Below are positions 1 through 8,386 of a stretch of DNA of 64,000 nt, piece by piece (the first letter of the stretch is position 1; the number at the start of each line of letters is the position of its first letter). The translations under genes were made by a program, and so were the position numbers. The notes beneath the pieces are model-generated. The model was not told the DNA's origin, searched no databases, and was given only the letters and a program-made list of their open reading frames with translations. The stretch spans positions 852,505 through 916,504 of the forward strand of contig NZ_LMIK01000005.1 in assembly GCF_001428685.1 (NCBI RefSeq). Direction: 5' to 3'. The stretch is from Lysobacter sp. Root76. GTDB taxonomy: Bacteria; Pseudomonadota; Gammaproteobacteria; Xanthomonadales; Xanthomonadaceae.

Positions 1-396
1 TGGGGCTGCTTCCCCTTGCCGCGCAACGCCACCGGGCTGCGTCAGCCGGTGCACGTGGACGATCTCGCCGCAGCCGCGTTCGCCTGCGTGTCGGCGCCGG
101 CCAGCCACGGCCGCGGCTACGCCTTGCCGGGCGGCGAAACTTTGAGCTATCGCGAAATGATCGCGCGCGTGCTGGCCGTGCTGGAGCCGCCGCCGCGGCT
201 GATCGAGCTGCCGTCGCCGGTGTTCAACCTGGCGCTGTTGGCCGCCCAGGCCAGCGGCCATGCCACCGGCCTGGGCGAAGCGGCGGTGCGGCGCATGCGC
301 AGCGATCTCGTGTTCGACCTGGCGCCCGCGCAGCGCGACTTCGGTTACGCGCCGCGCCGCTTCGTGCCCGAGCGCGCGATGTTCGACCCGCGCTGA
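1..396 (+). CDS. NAD-dependent epimerase/dehydratase family protein, C-terminal fragment
   Basis: The gene enters from before the window; frame 1 is open from the first base to a TGA at 394-396. The visible ~131 residues include 'QPVHVDDLAAA', the motif by which extended SDR proteins (NAD-dependent epimerases, NmrA-like reductases) are usually recognised near the C-terminal substrate domain, and 'GYALPGGETLSYREM', typical of the same families. The Rossmann fold and catalytic Tyr-Lys pair would lie upstream and cannot be seen, so the substrate is unknown. It is convergent with the next gene, with only about 10 bp between stop codons. Confidence 0.7.
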   Translation, partial: WGCFPLPRNATGLRQPVHVDDLAAAAFACVSAPASHGRGYALPGGETLSYREMIARVLAVLEPPPRLIELPSPVFNLALLAAQASGHATGLGEAAVRRMRSDLVFDLAPAQRDFGYAPRRFVPERAMFDPR

Positions 397-406
397 AGCG
401 CCGCGC

Positions 407-1033
407 TCAGAGTTCGAAATCGCCGGGTTTGGTCTGCACGTTGGGCTTGTACGTCAGAATCGCCACGAACACGCGGCTGCCGTCGCTCATGTCGAAGCCG
501 CAGCCGCTGAGCTGGTCGTTGCTGTAATAGGCGGTGGCGCGGGCCACATCGGTGCCGAAGCTGCGCGGGTCCAGGCGCGCAGCGCGCAGCGGCGACTGCT
601 TGGCTTCCGGCAGATCGCTCAGGTCGGCGTAGCGCTTGAGTTCGCCGACGGTGCCCAGGGCGATCAGCGACAGCGAATCGGCGACGTCCGCGGTCGGGGC
701 CTTGCCGGTCGCGCCGGTGGCCTTGTCGCGCCAACGCGCGATCCCGGCCTGGGCGACGAACGTGAGTTCGTCCTTGCGGCCCGGGCGCAGAGTCAGACGG
801 AAGCGGTCCGGACGTTCGAACAACAATTCGGCGCTGTCCAAGACGGGCGCGGGATAGCTGGTCTTGCCTTTCTCCGGCGCGGCGTAGCGGGTGAGCAGGA
901 TCGTGGCCTGGCCGCTGTAGGAACTCTTGTCGAGCGACTGCAGCAGGGCGCTGGGCGAAGTGGCGGCGTGCAGGCCGATCGGCAACAGACAGGCGAGGCC
1001 GACGCTGGCGGCGAGGCGCAGGTGCAGTTTCAT
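407..1033 (-). CDS. exported protein of unknown function, LolA-like region possible
   Basis: 208 residues starting at the ATG at 1033, with a clean Sec signal peptide (basic start, hydrophobic run, 'LHAA' cleavage region near residue 20). The mature part begins 'SALLQSLDKSSYSGQATI' and continues with 'ELLFERPDRFRLTLRP'; such runs (short helix, then beta strands containing 'RPDRFR') occur in LolA/LolB-like outer-membrane lipoprotein carriers and related DUFs. I infer a periplasmic beta-rich protein, function unproven. A Cys in 'SGCGFDMSDGS' near the C-terminus is unpaired. The next minus-strand gene lies 47 bp upstream, so the two may be co-transcribed. Confidence 0.7.
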   Translation of the reverse strand: MKLHLRLAASVGLACLLPIGLHAATSPSALLQSLDKSSYSGQATILLTRYAAPEKGKTSYPAPVLDSAELLFERPDRFRLTLRPGRKDELTFVAQAGIARWRDKATGATGKAPTADVADSLSLIALGTVGELKRYADLSDLPEAKQSPLRAARLDPRSFGTDVARATAYYSNDQLSGCGFDMSDGSRVFVAILTYKPNVQTKPGDFEL

Positions 1034-1080
1034 GGCGATGGGTCCGGGGCAGGAGAGGGATGCGGGGTCGGGCGGCCGGA

Positions 1081-1872
1081 TCAGCGGCAGGCCAGCCGCA
1101 CGCGCGTGCGCAGGGCCGCCGGCGGTATCGCGCCGTCGAGGGCGCTGCAGTGCGCGGCCGGGTCCGGAATCAGGGAGCGCACGTTGACCACGCGCGCGCT
1201 GTCGATGCCGGCAGGAACGCCGCCCGCGCCCGGCGCCAGGCATTGGCCGGGCGTGAGGGTCGCGCTGAAGCTGCCGGACGTGCTCGACATTTCCACCGAC
1301 ACCGGCACGCCGTTGATGTTGCACAGCTCGACCAGGCGCACGCTCGGCGAAAGCTGCGGCGGGCCCGGGATCTCGGCAGGCGCATTGACCGGCGTGGAGC
1401 CCGCGCACATGCCGTCGTGCAGCAGTTCGTGGTCCGAGCCGGTGTAGCGGGTCATGGTGTGGGTGTGGTCGCGCAGGTTGGTGCGCTGGACGAAGATGCG
1501 CGTGCTGCCGTCGAAGCGCGCAGTCGGAATGGTCACCGCGTCGCGGTCGATGTCGAAGGTCACCGCGACGCTGTCGCCGGTGGGCGAGAAGGTGAAGCTG
1601 TCGGCGAAGGCGCGCACCGTGCGCGGCGGAAAGACCTCGGGCGCGCTGGTGATGTTCATGGTCGGGAAATGCATCGCGCAGTCGACGTCCGCGGGGCAGG
1701 TCTCCTCGCGCAGCAGATCGTAGGAGGCGGTGGCGGTATCGCCCGGGCAGTACTGCATCGGCGTCACCTGGCCCATGCCGTTCAGCGCGCTGCGCTCGAG
1801 GCGGCAGCCGCCGATCAGCGCAGCGGACAGGAGCAGCAGCGACAGGGCCGCGGTGGAAGTCCGTATCGTCAT
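1081..1872 (-). CDS. putative lipoprotein of unknown function
   Basis: 263 residues from the ATG at 1872. The N-terminus has a hydrophobic signal ending in the lipobox-like 'AALIGGC' at about residue 23, so acylation and membrane anchoring are expected. The mature protein is Cys-rich ('QYCPGD', 'REETCPADVDCAMHFP', 'HDGMCAGS', 'LCNINGV', 'GQCLAPG', 'HCSALDG'), suggesting several disulfides in the periplasm or at the surface. I recognise no family. It lies just upstream of the LolA-like gene on the same strand. A start 37 codons further upstream is possible but would bury the signal peptide. Confidence 0.65.
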   Translation of the reverse strand: MTIRTSTAALSLLLLSAALIGGCRLERSALNGMGQVTPMQYCPGDTATASYDLLREETCPADVDCAMHFPTMNITSAPEVFPPRTVRAFADSFTFSPTGDSVAVTFDIDRDAVTIPTARFDGSTRIFVQRTNLRDHTHTMTRYTGSDHELLHDGMCAGSTPVNAPAEIPGPPQLSPSVRLVELCNINGVPVSVEMSSTSGSFSATLTPGQCLAPGAGGVPAGIDSARVVNVRSLIPDPAAHCSALDGAIPPAALRTRVRLACR

Positions 1873-1983
1873 GGCAGGGCGTCCTTGTCGGTGGGCGTGG
1901 AGGTGCGGCTGACAAGGACGATCAACGGCACAACGGCGCGCGAACGGACACAACCGCGCCGCGGCCGTGCGCGGATACCGCAT

Positions 1984-2874
1984 TCAGGGCGTTTCGGAAG
2001 CCGGAATCGGGCGCGACTTGGCCAGCGCGCGCAAGGCGATGATCAGCACGCCCCCCAGGACCATAGCGCCGCCCAGCAACAGGCGCGGGCCGGGCCGGTC
2101 GCCCCAGAACGCGACGCCCAGGCCGATCGCGAACACCGGCACCAGCAGCAGCCACGGCGTGACCTGCGCGACCGGATGGCGCTGCACCAGCACGTAGTAC
2201 AGGCCGTGGCCGAGCAGCGAGGACACGAACGCGGCGTAGACCACGCCGAACCAGCCGACCCAGCTGACCGAACCCAGTGCGGCGATCCCGCCGGGTTCGA
2301 GCGTCGCGCTGATCGCCAGCAGCGGCAGCACGCTGAACAGCGCGGTCCAACCTTGCTGGCTGTAGGCGTCGAGCCCGCGCAGGCCTTTCATCAGCACCGT
2401 GCCTGCGGCGAGGAATGCGGCCGAGATCAGCATCAGCACCAGCGACATCGGCTTGTCCAGCACCAGCGGATCGAAGCCCAGCACCAGCACGCCGGCGAAA
2501 CTCACCGCGATCGCGACGCCGGTGCGCCAGGCGAAGCGCTCGCCCAGGATCAGCCAGGCCAGCAGCGCGGTCATCGGCACATAGCTCTGCATCACGATGG
2601 CCGGCGAGGACAGGTCGCCGGCGAGCTTGAGCGCGGTAAAGCTCAGGCCGAAATGCAGCACGCCGATGCACAGGCAGACCGCGATCAGACGCGGCCATTG
2701 CCCGGGCGCGGGCCGCTTGACGAAGAACATCAGCGGCAGCGCCAGGGCCGCGAAGCGCAGGCCGGTGAACAGGAACGGCGGAATTTCGCGCAGCGCGAAG
2801 GCCGAGGTCAGGAAGTTGCCGGCCCAGGCCAGGACGATCAGCAGGAGCAGGACGATGTCGCGGACGGGCAGCAT
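1984..2874 (-). CDS. EamA/DMT-family transporter (RhaT/YdcZ type exporter)
   Basis: 296 residues with about ten hydrophobic helices in two homologous halves, the layout of drug/metabolite transporters of the EamA family. Landmarks are 'AWAGNFLTSAFALREIPPFLFTGLRF' split over the first helix pair and 'LTALLAWLILGERF' / 'LLLVPVFAIGLG', where the second EamA repeat has its typical glycine pattern. The start at 2874 puts the first helix at the N-terminus; a longer frame upstream is basic and low-complexity and is discarded. Family members export amino acids or metabolites such as cysteine/O-acetylserine; substrate here is unknown. Confidence 0.85.
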   Translation of the reverse strand: MLPVRDIVLLLLIVLAWAGNFLTSAFALREIPPFLFTGLRFAALALPLMFFVKRPAPGQWPRLIAVCLCIGVLHFGLSFTALKLAGDLSSPAIVMQSYVPMTALLAWLILGERFAWRTGVAIAVSFAGVLVLGFDPLVLDKPMSLVLMLISAAFLAAGTVLMKGLRGLDAYSQQGWTALFSVLPLLAISATLEPGGIAALGSVSWVGWFGVVYAAFVSSLLGHGLYYVLVQRHPVAQVTPWLLLVPVFAIGLGVAFWGDRPGPRLLLGGAMVLGGVLIIALRALAKSRPIPASETP

Positions 2875-3080
2875 CGGCCCAGTGTCGCCGATCCTGCGCC
2901 GGCCGCGGTCCGCAATCGTGGAACGAGGATTTCCGTTAGCCGGTGACGGGCGGGTCGGAACAGGTTGCCGAGCGAAAGCCGCAACTCGCGCCCCTGCCGT
3001 CCGGCCGCGCACGCCGCATCACGGTGCACGAGCTGCGCGTGGACGGCGGCGCCGCGCTGGACGCCTGAGACGCGCTCGCC

Positions 3081-3587
3081 TCAGTACGACCAGCCGAGCT
3101 TGCGGTAGAGCTTGGCCAGCACCCAGGCCGGACCGATCAGCAGGTAGCGCAGGTCGGTGAAGAAGCTCGGGCGCTTGCCTTCGAACAGCTTGCTGTGGCC
3201 GACGAACTGGCCGATCCAGGCGATCACGAACACGCCGATGCCCAGGTAGAGCAACTGCGTCGGCCCCAGGCGCAGGTACAGCCATTGGGTCAGCCAGCCG
3301 GACAGCACGAACAGGACCAGCATGCCCAGGCCGAGCCGGCGCGAGGCGCGGTAATAGAACATCCAGGCCGCGAACATCGCCAGGCCGGCCCAGAAGCCGG
3401 CGCGGAACCAGGTGCCCGGCGAGGGGATGCACCACAGCAGGGCGATCACGCTCCAGGCGATCGCCGGCACGCAGATCACATGGATCAGCTGATTGGCGTG
3501 GTTCTGGTGATCGCCGGAATAGTTGGCGAAATAGCGGTCGATCGGACGTTGCGTCGGGTGTTGCGAAGACTCGGCGACAGTGCTCAT
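3081..3587 (-). CDS. Mpo1-like / DUF962 membrane protein
   Basis: 168 residues with four or more hydrophobic segments. The N-terminal block 'YFANYSGDHQNHANQLIHV' carries the histidine-rich pattern of the Mpo1/YGL010w (DUF962) family, where histidines at the membrane face bind Fe(II) in the yeast 2-hydroxy fatty-acid dioxygenase. 'GHSKLFEGKRPSFFTDLRYLL' near the C-terminus is also a family landmark. An oxidative role in fatty-acid alpha-oxidation is known only for the yeast member; transfer to this bacterium is inference. Confidence 0.85.
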   Translation of the reverse strand: MSTVAESSQHPTQRPIDRYFANYSGDHQNHANQLIHVICVPAIAWSVIALLWCIPSPGTWFRAGFWAGLAMFAAWMFYYRASRRLGLGMLVLFVLSGWLTQWLYLRLGPTQLLYLGIGVFVIAWIGQFVGHSKLFEGKRPSFFTDLRYLLIGPAWVLAKLYRKLGWSY

Positions 3588-3636
3588 GACGGGCTCCCGG
3601 CTGGTCAGGCGTGCGCGCGGCGGCGGACGGGGCGGT

Positions 3637-3972
3637 TCAATGCGCCCCAGTACGGGAGAATAGCTGGATTACCGTCACCCCGGCCACGATCAGGGCGATT
3701 CCGATCATTCCGGCCAGATCCAGCGGCTGTTTCAGCACCAGCCAGCCGATCAGGGCGATCAGGACCACGCCGACCCCGGACCAGATCGCATAGGCCACGC
3801 CCACCGGGACGGTCTTGAGCACCAGCGACAGGAAGTAGAACGCGATCGCATAACCGGTCGCGACGATCAGCGAAGGGCCGAGCCGGGTGAAGCCCTCGGA
3901 GGCCTTGAGCGCGCTGGTCGCCACCACTTCGGCCAGGATCGCGACGGCGAGGTAGAGCAGGCCCATGGGCAT
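3637..3972 (-). CDS. small multidrug resistance (SMR) family efflux protein
   Basis: 111 residues, four transmembrane helices, the standard SMR length (EmrE is 110). The essential membrane glutamate is visible in helix 1 ('[15 protein letters not shown]', residue 14, the same place as EmrE Glu14), and '[19 protein letters not shown]' in helix 3 matches the EmrE-type rather than the guanidinium-exporter type. It probably works as an antiparallel dimer exchanging protons for lipophilic cations. An ATG start is used; an alternative Met two codons in is possible. Confidence 0.9.
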   Translation of the reverse strand: MPMGLLYLAVAILAEVVATSALKASEGFTRLGPSLIVATGYAIAFYFLSLVLKTVPVGVAYAIWSGVGVVLIALIGWLVLKQPLDLAGMIGIALIVAGVTVIQLFSRTGAH

Positions 3973-4005
3973 GACGGTGGCTCCGATGGCAGTGCGGTGC
4001 GCGGA

Positions 4006-4270
4006 GTAGGGTGCGGTGACGACCGCACCGGCGTCGGGTGCGGCCGTACGCGACGATGCGTCGCCTGCGGCTCACCGCATCCTACGGGGGCAGTCGTAGG
4101 GTGCGGTGATAACCGCACCGGCGTCGGGTTCGATGCGGTTCGGCTCACCGCATCCCGCGGACGTTGCTGTGTGCGTTGACAACCGCATCGCCGCATCTGC
4201 GTTCGAGGCGATGCGGTTCGCCCAGGGCTCGCCGCATCCTGCGCCGCATCGCGGCCAGCATCGCGGTCAG
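4006..4270. repeat. three degenerate tandem copies of an ~80-bp palindromic repeat
   Basis: The space between the SMR gene and purC is filled by repeats starting near 4006, 4096 and 4171. The first two begin 'gtagggtgcggtga' and continue to 'accgcaccggcgtcgggt', so 'tgcggt' and 'accgca' form small stems; each copy ends with 'gctcaccgcatcc' or a close variant. The third is more divergent. They look like members of a dispersed intergenic repeat family. No coding region is supported here. Confidence 0.75.
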
Positions 4271-4286
4271 CGTCACCCGGCCGACC

Positions 4287-5225
4287 TCAGTCGACCGAAA
4301 TCCCCGCCAGCTTCTGCAGCGCCTCGGCGTACTTGGCGCGGGTGCGTTCGATCACGTCGCCGGGCAGCGGCGGGCCCGGCGGGGTCTTGTCCCAGCCCAG
4401 CGCTTCCAGATAGTCGCGCACGTACTGCTTGTCGTAGCTGGGCGGGCTGGTGCCGACCTGGTACTCGTCGGCGGGCCAATAGCGCGAGGAGTCGGGCGTG
4501 AGCATCTCGTCCATCACGTACAGGCGGCCGTCGGCGTCGGTGCCGAACTCGAATTTGGTGTCGGCCAGCAGGATGCCGCGCTGCGCCGCATAGTCGGCGG
4601 CGTAGCGGTACAGGCGCAGGGTGGCGTCGCGCACGGCTTCGGCCAGTTCGGCGCCGACGGTGCGCACCGCGGTGTCGAAATCGATGTTCTCGTCGTGGTC
4701 GCCGACCGCGGCCTTGGTCGAAGGCGTGAAGATCGGCTCGGCGAGTTTTTCCGCCTGGCGCAGGCCGTCGGGCAGGGCGATGCCGCTGATCCGGCCGGTG
4801 CGCTGGTAGTCCTTCCAGCCGCTGCCGATCACGTAGCCGCGCGCGATGCACTCGATCGCCACCGGTTTCAGGCGTTTGGTCACCACCGCGCGCTTGGCGT
4901 ACGGCGCCGGGTCGGTGCCCCCGGGCAGGACCGCGGCGACGTCGATGCCGGTGAGGTGGTTGGCGACGATGTGGGAGGTCTTGCCGAACCAGAAGTTGCT
5001 GATCTGGCACAGCATCTCGCCCTTGCCCGGAATCGGGTCGGGCAGGACCACATCGAAGGCGCTGAGGCGGTCGGTGGCGACGATCAGCAGATAGTCGCCG
5101 GCCGGCGTGCCCGGCGGCAGGCGCTCGAGCGGCAGGTCGAATACGTCGCGGACCTTGCCGCGATGACGCAACGGCAGGCCGGGCAGGTTGGATTCGGAAA
5201 GGGCGGATCGCAGAGTGTTCGACAA
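4287..5225 (-). CDS. purC: phosphoribosylaminoimidazole-succinocarboxamide synthase
   Basis: 312 residues; SAICAR synthase, which ligates aspartate to CAIR with ATP in purine synthesis. Family landmarks are '[13 protein letters not shown]' (glycine-rich ATP loop), '[12 protein letters not shown]', '[13 protein letters not shown]' (substrate binding), 'DTKFEFG' and '[13 protein letters not shown]'. I place the start at a TTG (5225): it sits 7 nt after a GGGGA ribosome-binding site and gives the family-typical N-terminus '[20 protein letters not shown]'; no in-frame ATG fits. It is divergent from the J-domain gene, 141 bp away. Confidence 0.95.
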   Translation of the reverse strand: MSNTLRSALSESNLPGLPLRHRGKVRDVFDLPLERLPPGTPAGDYLLIVATDRLSAFDVVLPDPIPGKGEMLCQISNFWFGKTSHIVANHLTGIDVAAVLPGGTDPAPYAKRAVVTKRLKPVAIECIARGYVIGSGWKDYQRTGRISGIALPDGLRQAEKLAEPIFTPSTKAAVGDHDENIDFDTAVRTVGAELAEAVRDATLRLYRYAADYAAQRGILLADTKFEFGTDADGRLYVMDEMLTPDSSRYWPADEYQVGTSPPSYDKQYVRDYLEALGWDKTPPGPPLPGDVIERTRAKYAEALQKLAGISVD

Positions 5226-5366
5226 CGTGTAGTCCCCATGGCGGCGGGCGGAATCCCCGTCGCCGTGCCGCGCGCGCGGTCGCGACGGGGCCGGGCAGTG
5301 TACGCCGGCCGGGCGTCGCGTGCAGGTAGACTGGCGGCCGGTTCTGGGCAGGCGGTTGCGGCGGCG

Positions 5367-5708
5367 ATGGCGACGAAACGCTGGTACGGCAAGTTGCTGG
5401 GCTTTTTCGCCGGTGCGGCGCTGATGCGCGCCAACCCGTTCCTGGGGGCGCTGATCGGGCTGCTGATCGGCCACGCCTTCGATAGCGACTGGTTCCGGCT
5501 GAGCCGCGACAACCCCTACGCGGTGCTCGGCCTGACCGCCGACGCCAGCGACGCCGAGGTCGACCAGGCCTACCGCCGGCTGATCTCGCAGTACCACCCC
5601 GACCGCCTCAACGGCGCTGCGCCGGAGCTGCGCCAGCAGGCCGAGGGCAAGGCGCGCGACATCAACGGCGCCTACGACCGCATCAAGACCCTTAGAGCTA
5701 GGAAATAG
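5367..5708 (+). CDS. membrane-associated J-domain (DnaJ-like) protein
   Basis: 113 residues. A hydrophobic, glycine-rich segment (residues about 10-35, '[20 protein letters not shown]') precedes a C-terminal J domain with the invariant HPD motif in '[13 protein letters not shown]' and '[24 protein letters not shown]' before it. The order membrane segment, short linker, J domain resembles DjlA but the central TerB domain is absent and the protein is less than half DjlA length. It likely recruits Hsp70 (DnaK) at the inner membrane. The ATG at 5367 is the last start keeping the hydrophobic segment. Confidence 0.85.
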   Translation: MATKRWYGKLLGFFAGAALMRANPFLGALIGLLIGHAFDSDWFRLSRDNPYAVLGLTADASDAEVDQAYRRLISQYHPDRLNGAAPELRQQAEGKARDINGAYDRIKTLRARK

Positions 5709-5838
5709 TGGCCAGGAATTAGGGACTGGAGGCGGGTTCCGCTGTTACTGGTTCCAAATTCCCGGCCACGGGTTCCTGCTCCTTGGCCCGGGGGGGCAGC
5801 GGGGCGACAATGGCCGCCTGTCCGCCCGAGCCCCGCCC

Positions 5839-6528
5839 ATGCAGCCCACCGTGATCGCCCCGTCCATCCTCTCGGCGAACTTCGCCAAGCTCGGCGAGGA
5901 GGTCGACGCCGTGCTCGCGGCCGGCGCCGACTGGGTCCACTTCGACGTGATGGACAACCATTACGTGCCCAACCTGACCATCGGCCCGCTGGTCTGCGAG
6001 GCGCTGCGCAAGCACGGCGTGACCGCGCCGATCGACGTGCACCTGATGGTCGAGCCGGTCGACCGCATCGTCCCCGACTTCGCCAAGGCCGGCGCCAGCA
6101 TCATCAGCTTCCATCCCGAAGCCAGCGCGCACGTGCACCGCACGGTCCAGCTGATCAAGTCGCACGGCTGCCAGGCCGGCCTGGTGCTGAACCCGGCCAC
6201 CCCGATCGAGGTGCTGGACTGGGTGCTCGAAGACCTCGACCTGGTGCTGCTGATGTCGGTCAACCCCGGTTTCGGCGGCCAGAGCTTCATTCCCTCGGCG
6301 CTGGACAAACTGCGCCGCGTGCGCGAGCGCATCGACCGCAGCGGCAAGCCGATCCGGCTGGAGATCGACGGTGGGGTCAAGGCCGACAACATCGCCGAGA
6401 TCGCCGCGGCCGGCGCCGACACCTTCGTCGCCGGCTCGGCGATCTTCAACGCTCCGGGCGCGAACCAGCAGGCCTACGCGGACGTGGTCGAGCGCATGAA
6501 AGCCGCGGTGCAGGGCGCGCGCGGATGA
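5839..6528 (+). CDS. rpe: ribulose-phosphate 3-epimerase
   Basis: 229 residues, full length. Interconverts ribulose-5-phosphate and xylulose-5-phosphate in the pentose phosphate pathway. The TIM-barrel landmarks are all present: '[15 protein letters not shown]', '[19 protein letters not shown]' (metal-binding His and Asp), '[14 protein letters not shown]', '[15 protein letters not shown]' and '[10 protein letters not shown]' with the second catalytic Asp. Its last four bases overlap rraA (ATGA), so the two are translationally coupled. Confidence 0.97.
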   Translation: MQPTVIAPSILSANFAKLGEEVDAVLAAGADWVHFDVMDNHYVPNLTIGPLVCEALRKHGVTAPIDVHLMVEPVDRIVPDFAKAGASIISFHPEASAHVHRTVQLIKSHGCQAGLVLNPATPIEVLDWVLEDLDLVLLMSVNPGFGGQSFIPSALDKLRRVRERIDRSGKPIRLEIDGGVKADNIAEIAAAGADTFVAGSAIFNAPGANQQAYADVVERMKAAVQGARG

Positions 6529-6998
6529 ACACCTGCGACCTGTGCGACCTGCACGGCGATCGCGTGCGCGTGATCGACCTGCCGCTGCGCGACTACGGCG
6601 GACGCCTCGCGTTCGACGGCCTGGTCAGCACGGTGCAGGCGCACGAGGACAACTCGCGCGTGCGCGAGGCGGTGGCCGAGCCCGGCCAGGGCCGGGTGCT
6701 GGTGATCGACGGCGGCGGCTCGATGCGGCGGGCGATGCTCGGCGACCTGCTCGCGGCCAAGGCGGTGGAGAACGGCTGGGCCGGGGTGGTCGTGATCGGC
6801 GCGATCCGCGACAGCGCCGCGATCGGCACCCTGGAGCTGGGTGTGAAGGCGCTGGGCACCTGCCCGCGCAAGACCGACAAGCACGACCGCGGCGTGCGCG
6901 ACGTGGCGGTGGAAATCGGCGGTGTGGTGGTGCGGCCGGGCGACTGGCTGTGCGCCGACGAGGACGGCGTCGTCCTGTCCGACGCCGTCCTCCGCTGA
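6525..6998 (+). CDS. rraA: RraA family protein (ribonuclease E activity regulator)
   Basis: 157 residues, close to E. coli RraA (161). RraA binds RNase E and inhibits mRNA decay; some family members are instead 4-hydroxy-4-methyl-2-oxoglutarate aldolases with a conserved GD-(x)n-RD metal site. Here '[26 protein letters not shown]' (in two pieces: GDLLAAKA and GAIRDS) keeps that site. The N-terminus '[20 protein letters not shown]' resembles RraA. The regulator call is favoured by length and N-terminus. The start overlaps the rpe stop. Confidence 0.88.
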   Translation: MNTCDLCDLHGDRVRVIDLPLRDYGGRLAFDGLVSTVQAHEDNSRVREAVAEPGQGRVLVIDGGGSMRRAMLGDLLAAKAVENGWAGVVVIGAIRDSAAIGTLELGVKALGTCPRKTDKHDRGVRDVAVEIGGVVVRPGDWLCADEDGVVLSDAVLR

Positions 6999-7235
6999 TT
7001 CCCGCTTTTTAGCCACGCCAGGCGTCCTGCCCGGCGTCCTGGACGGGCGCCGCGGCACCCGTCCGAAATATTGGAGGCAATCCAGCCTCCGCCCGTCGTC
7101 CCTGATATGGCCTTCGATACTCCGGGCCGGCGATGACGCGACGATGACAGCAGTGCGACCGTGGCCTGCAGCGTTCACTGAGACTTAGCGCCGCGCTGCT
7201 AGCCTCGCCGATCCTTCCGCGCGAGAACCCGCCTG

Positions 7236-8192
7236 ATGCCGATGCCGCATTGGCGTCTGATCCTCAACGGCAAATCCGCCGGCGACGATGCCCTGCGCGA
7301 GGCCGTCGCCGCGATCCGTGCCGATGGCGTCGCCCTCGACGTGCGCGTGACCTGGGAAAGCGGCGACGCCGAACGCTACGTCGCCGAGGCGATCGCCGAC
7401 GGCGCCGATACCATCGTCGCGGCCGGCGGCGACGGCACCCTCAGCGAGGTCGCCACGACGCTGGCGCACCGCGACGAAAACGCCGACGCGCTGCCCTCGC
7501 TGGGGCTGGTGCCGCTGGGCACCGCCAACGACTTCGCCACCGCCGCCGGCCTGCCCGACAACGCTTGCGAGGCCTTGCGGCTGATCCGCTCGCGCCGGGC
7601 ACAGCCGATCGATCTGCTGCGCCTGCAGGCCGCCGACGGCCTGCACTGGGCCGCCAACCTCGCCAGCGGCGGCTTCGGCACCCAGGTCACGGTGGAAACC
7701 GACGAAGGCCTCAAGAAGATGCTCGGCGGCCTGGCCTATCTGATCACCGGCATCTCCAAGCTCGGCCGCATCGACCCGATCCGCGCGCATCTGAGCGGCG
7801 AAGGCTTCGATTGGCGAGGCGACTTCATCGCCCTGGGCATAGGCAACGGCCGCCAGGCCGGCGGCGGCCAGGCCCTGTGTCCGGACGCGCTGATCGACGA
7901 CGGCCTGCTCGATCTGAGCGTGGTGCCCGAGCTCTCCGGCGAGGTCGGCGCCACCGTCAGGACCTTGCTGACCCAGGGCCAGCACGCCGCGCTGGAGCGG
8001 GTCGCGGTGCGCGCGCGGCTGCGCAGCGTCGAGATCGATGCCGAGTCGGAACTCACCCTCAACCTGGACGGCGAGCCGGTGAGTTCGCGCCATTTCCGCA
8101 TCGATTGCGTGCCCGCGCGCGTGCGCATGCACCTGCCCGAGGGCTGTCCGCTGCTCGCGGCCTCGGTCGCGGCGCAGCTCCGGTCCGCCTGA
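7236..8192 (+). CDS. yegS: lipid kinase YegS-like (diacylglycerol kinase family)
   Basis: 318 residues with the DAGK catalytic domain at the N-terminus: '[10 protein letters not shown]' then '[16 protein letters not shown]', the nucleotide-binding GGDGT motif, 'PLGTANDFA' and the C-terminal beta domain with '[18 protein letters not shown]' and 'LDGEPV'. YegS phosphorylates phosphatidylglycerol in vitro; the physiological lipid is uncertain. A Met two codons downstream (7242) is an alternative start. A GC-rich stem (8196-8221) after the stop may end the transcript before the trp leader. Confidence 0.92.
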   Translation: MPMPHWRLILNGKSAGDDALREAVAAIRADGVALDVRVTWESGDAERYVAEAIADGADTIVAAGGDGTLSEVATTLAHRDENADALPSLGLVPLGTANDFATAAGLPDNACEALRLIRSRRAQPIDLLRLQAADGLHWAANLASGGFGTQVTVETDEGLKKMLGGLAYLITGISKLGRIDPIRAHLSGEGFDWRGDFIALGIGNGRQAGGGQALCPDALIDDGLLDLSVVPELSGEVGATVRTLLTQGQHAALERVAVRARLRSVEIDAESELTLNLDGEPVSSRHFRIDCVPARVRMHLPEGCPLLAASVAAQLRSA

Positions 8193-8195
8193 GCG

Positions 8196-8221
8196 GCCGG
8201 GCCCCGTCGCGCCGGCCCGGC
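8196..8221 (+). terminator. GC-rich hairpin after yegS, possible transcript end
   Basis: 'gccgggcc' (8196-8203) and 'ggcccggc' (8214-8221) form an 8-bp perfect stem, 3 nt after the yegS stop codon. There is no U tract, so intrinsic termination is uncertain; it separates yegS from the trpE leader region. Confidence 0.35.
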
Positions 8222-8228
8222 GAAGCCG

Positions 8229-8348
8229 TTAGAGTGTCGGCCATGAAAGCCTGGGCGAACCCGCATTCCTTTTGCGCCGACGTGGGTTGGCGATGGTGGC
8301 CGTCGGCCATCGTCGCTCCTGCCCACTCGCCCATGAAGGAACCGCCGC
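8229..8348 (+). promoter_or_regulatory. trpE leader/regulatory region with hairpin over tandem Trp codons
   Basis: A -10-like 'tagagt' lies 7 nt before the leader ATG (8243), so the transcript may start at or next to that ATG. Downstream, 'gatggtggcc' (8292-8301) can pair with 'ggccatcgtc' (8305-8314) across a 3-nt loop; the left arm contains the Trp codons at 8294-8299. A ribosome waiting at those codons would disrupt this stem. The trpE ribosome-binding site 'aagga' (8336-8340) follows. No U tract follows the stem, so I infer translational coupling or stalling control rather than classic transcription termination. Confidence 0.5.
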
Positions 8349-8386
8349 GTGATTTCGCCCGAACTCTTCCAGCAACAGGCCGCTAA
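8243..8386 (+). CDS. Trp-rich leader peptide upstream of trpE (trpL-like)
   Basis: A 47-codon frame beginning '[10 protein letters not shown]' and containing 'GWRWW' at residues 15-19; four Trp in the first 19 residues. It runs out of frame into trpE and ends at 8386, 38 bases past the trpE GTG start. Known Trp leader peptides (E. coli, rhizobia) contain adjacent Trp codons read by stalling ribosomes. A second frame sharing the ANP and GWRWW blocks stands before trpG (13715-13876), the main reason to believe both are translated. Expression is not shown by sequence alone. Confidence 0.65.
   Translation: MKAWANPHSFCADVGWRWWPSAIVAPAHSPMKEPPRDFARTLPATGR

Noticed and set aside
1060-2946. A 628-codon plus-strand frame over the lipoprotein and EamA genes
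   Set aside because: Composition is Arg/Gln/His/Ala-rich without any motif; the opposite-strand genes have signal peptides and transmembrane helices.
8292-8314. The trpE leader stem as an intrinsic attenuator terminator
   Set aside because: Stem has a 3-nt loop, two G-U pairs and no U tract. I treat it as a possible stalling or coupling stem, not a terminator.
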